Part shown: one piece after another, positions 63,467-64,000 of the stretch
How the letters are laid out: the number at the start of each line of letters is the position of its first letter
Numbering within the stretch: the first letter of the stretch is position 1
NCBI GenBank assembly: GCA_017449525.1
Contig: JAFTFL010000012.1
Coordinates: 57,458 to 121,457 of the forward strand
Direction of reading: 5' to 3'
DNA length: 64,000 bases
Origin: Bacteroidales bacterium
GTDB taxonomy: Bacteria; Bacteroidota; Bacteroidia; Bacteroidales; P3
Notes under the pieces: model-generated
The model's database searches: none
What the model was told of the DNA's origin: nothing
The model's input: only the letters and a program-made list of their open reading frames with translations
Program-made: the position numbers and the translations under genes

Positions 63467-63758
63467 ATGTAGAATATTAGATTGTGTAGATTATTGCGAC
63501 ACAAAGTCGATTGCTCTGGGACGAAATCCTGCATCTACAAGTACATAGAGAAATAGGAACAGGTTAGAGCAATATTCAGAACGGAATAATAGGCGTTTTT
63601 GCTTCGATGGTGTGTCTGAAATCTGCATATTTCACTCACACTATTATTCAGTTTAGAGCGAGAAGCTCGCGGAAGTCGCGAGTTTTTTTGTTGAGTAATA
63701 GGTGGTAATGCAGTACCTCGGACTTCACAAAAGTTCACAGTTCTTTTTTATTTGTACA
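63467..63758. other. Gene-free gap, possibly holding a small RNA
   Basis: No coding frame is convincing. The main feature is an intrinsic terminator at 63666-63689 that follows no recognisable gene; the preceding 190 bases may be transcribed as a small RNA. No clear TAnnTTTG box was found. Confidence 0.35.
63666..63689 (+). terminator. Orphan intrinsic terminator
   Basis: Arms CTCGCG and CGCGAG around GAAGT, followed directly by seven T. Compact and G+C-rich, as in small-RNA terminators. No coding gene ends just upstream; the Exb operon already has its own terminator 200 bp earlier. Confidence 0.75.
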
Positions 63759-64000
63759 GTGGATCATATTCATACCGCATCATACATACACTCTCTTTGT
63801 ATTGTAGTGGAACCGATACTTATGCTGTATCAGATGCACCCGACACCTTGTATCAGCAACATGACACAAGGTGCGTTTCCCTACTCTGTATATAGTATAA
63901 TCCTATTGCCAATACAGTATTGGATGTGTTCCTTATAAAGTATCAGTACTATAAAGCATACCACACTGTCCCAATGCGGATATAGTGTAGGATCATTATC
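63759..64000. repeat. Degenerate tandem array with 22-23 bp period, running off the window
   Basis: A GTATCAG-like core recurs at 63827, 63850 and 63940, with variants at 63759, 63804, 63895, 63917 and 63985. Weaker units fill 63781, 63872 and 63963. The 11 starts are spaced 22, 23, 23, 23, 22, 23, 22, 23, 23 and 22 bp. Units often end in ATAC/ATACC or ACACCT. Identity between units is low, so this is a judgement by eye. The array is cut by the window end. Confidence 0.5.

Overview
The window looks like chromosome of a Bacteroidota species, most likely order Bacteroidales. The evidence is a set of family-specific genes (lipoprotein TamL, an SLC5 transporter/DUF4831/ribonuclease Z set, a SIMPL protein, a thioester-less alpha-2-macroglobulin-like giant, archaeal-type ProS, an ExbB-x-ExbD-ExbD operon) and repeated promoters with the TAnnTTTG -7 box typical of this phylum. 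Genus cannot be fixed from the sequence; a Prevotellaceae or Porphyromonadaceae member is possible. About 45 protein genes, one tRNA and an IS relic are supported. No prophage, plasmid, CRISPR array or intact transposon is visible.

Layout. 0-11.4 kb (+): a decayed IS3 transposase, then tamB, a GT9 glycosyltransferase, a membrane-bound LytTR regulator, a phosphodiester glycosidase and an AddA-like helicase-nuclease. 11.5-14 kb (-): small lipoprotein, ROK sugar kinase and a voltage-gated-type cation channel. 14.3-17.5 kb (+): a twin-arginine aldo/keto reductase followed by tatA and tatC, then a lipoprotein. 17.5-18.6 kb (-): stand-alone HATPase and YfcE-type phosphoesterase. 18.7-25.8 kb (+): EamA transporter, lipoprotein, polyprenyl-phosphate sugar transferase, YiiX-like hydrolase, CorC/CNNM protein, a 13 x 22 bp tandem array, a Gre-like protein and a nuclease. 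26-37 kb: SIMPL protein, the A2M-like giant, an orphan sensor kinase, tRNA-Gly(CCC), a YitT protein and a polyferredoxin with an internal Tat helix. 37.7-44 kb (+): Na/Pi transporter, zinc peptidase, secA, then a second 22-bp-period array. 44.4-52.6 kb: rnz/DUF4831/SSS operon (-), a YD-like secreted protein, a 55-residue ferredoxin, aqpZ and proS. 52.7-63.4 kb (+): an aromatic/glycine-rich secreted protein, alkaline phosphatase, outer membrane protein, waaA, tamL, polyprenyl synthase and the Exb operon. A third degenerate repeat array runs off the window end.

How the genes fit together: much of the content serves the envelope. TamB/TamL, SecA and TatAC move proteins. WaaA, the GT9 enzyme and the WcaJ-like transferase build surface glycans. 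ExbB/ExbD energise outer membrane uptake. The most unusual signals are non-coding: three intergenic tandem arrays with unrelated sequences but the same 22-23 bp period, and a dispersed GCCGTACGGC-type palindrome concentrated in gene-poor gaps. The most interesting protein observation is the polyferredoxin at 35607-37103, whose architecture implies dual Sec/Tat insertion, in a genome segment that also carries tatAC next to a Tat-signal oxidoreductase.
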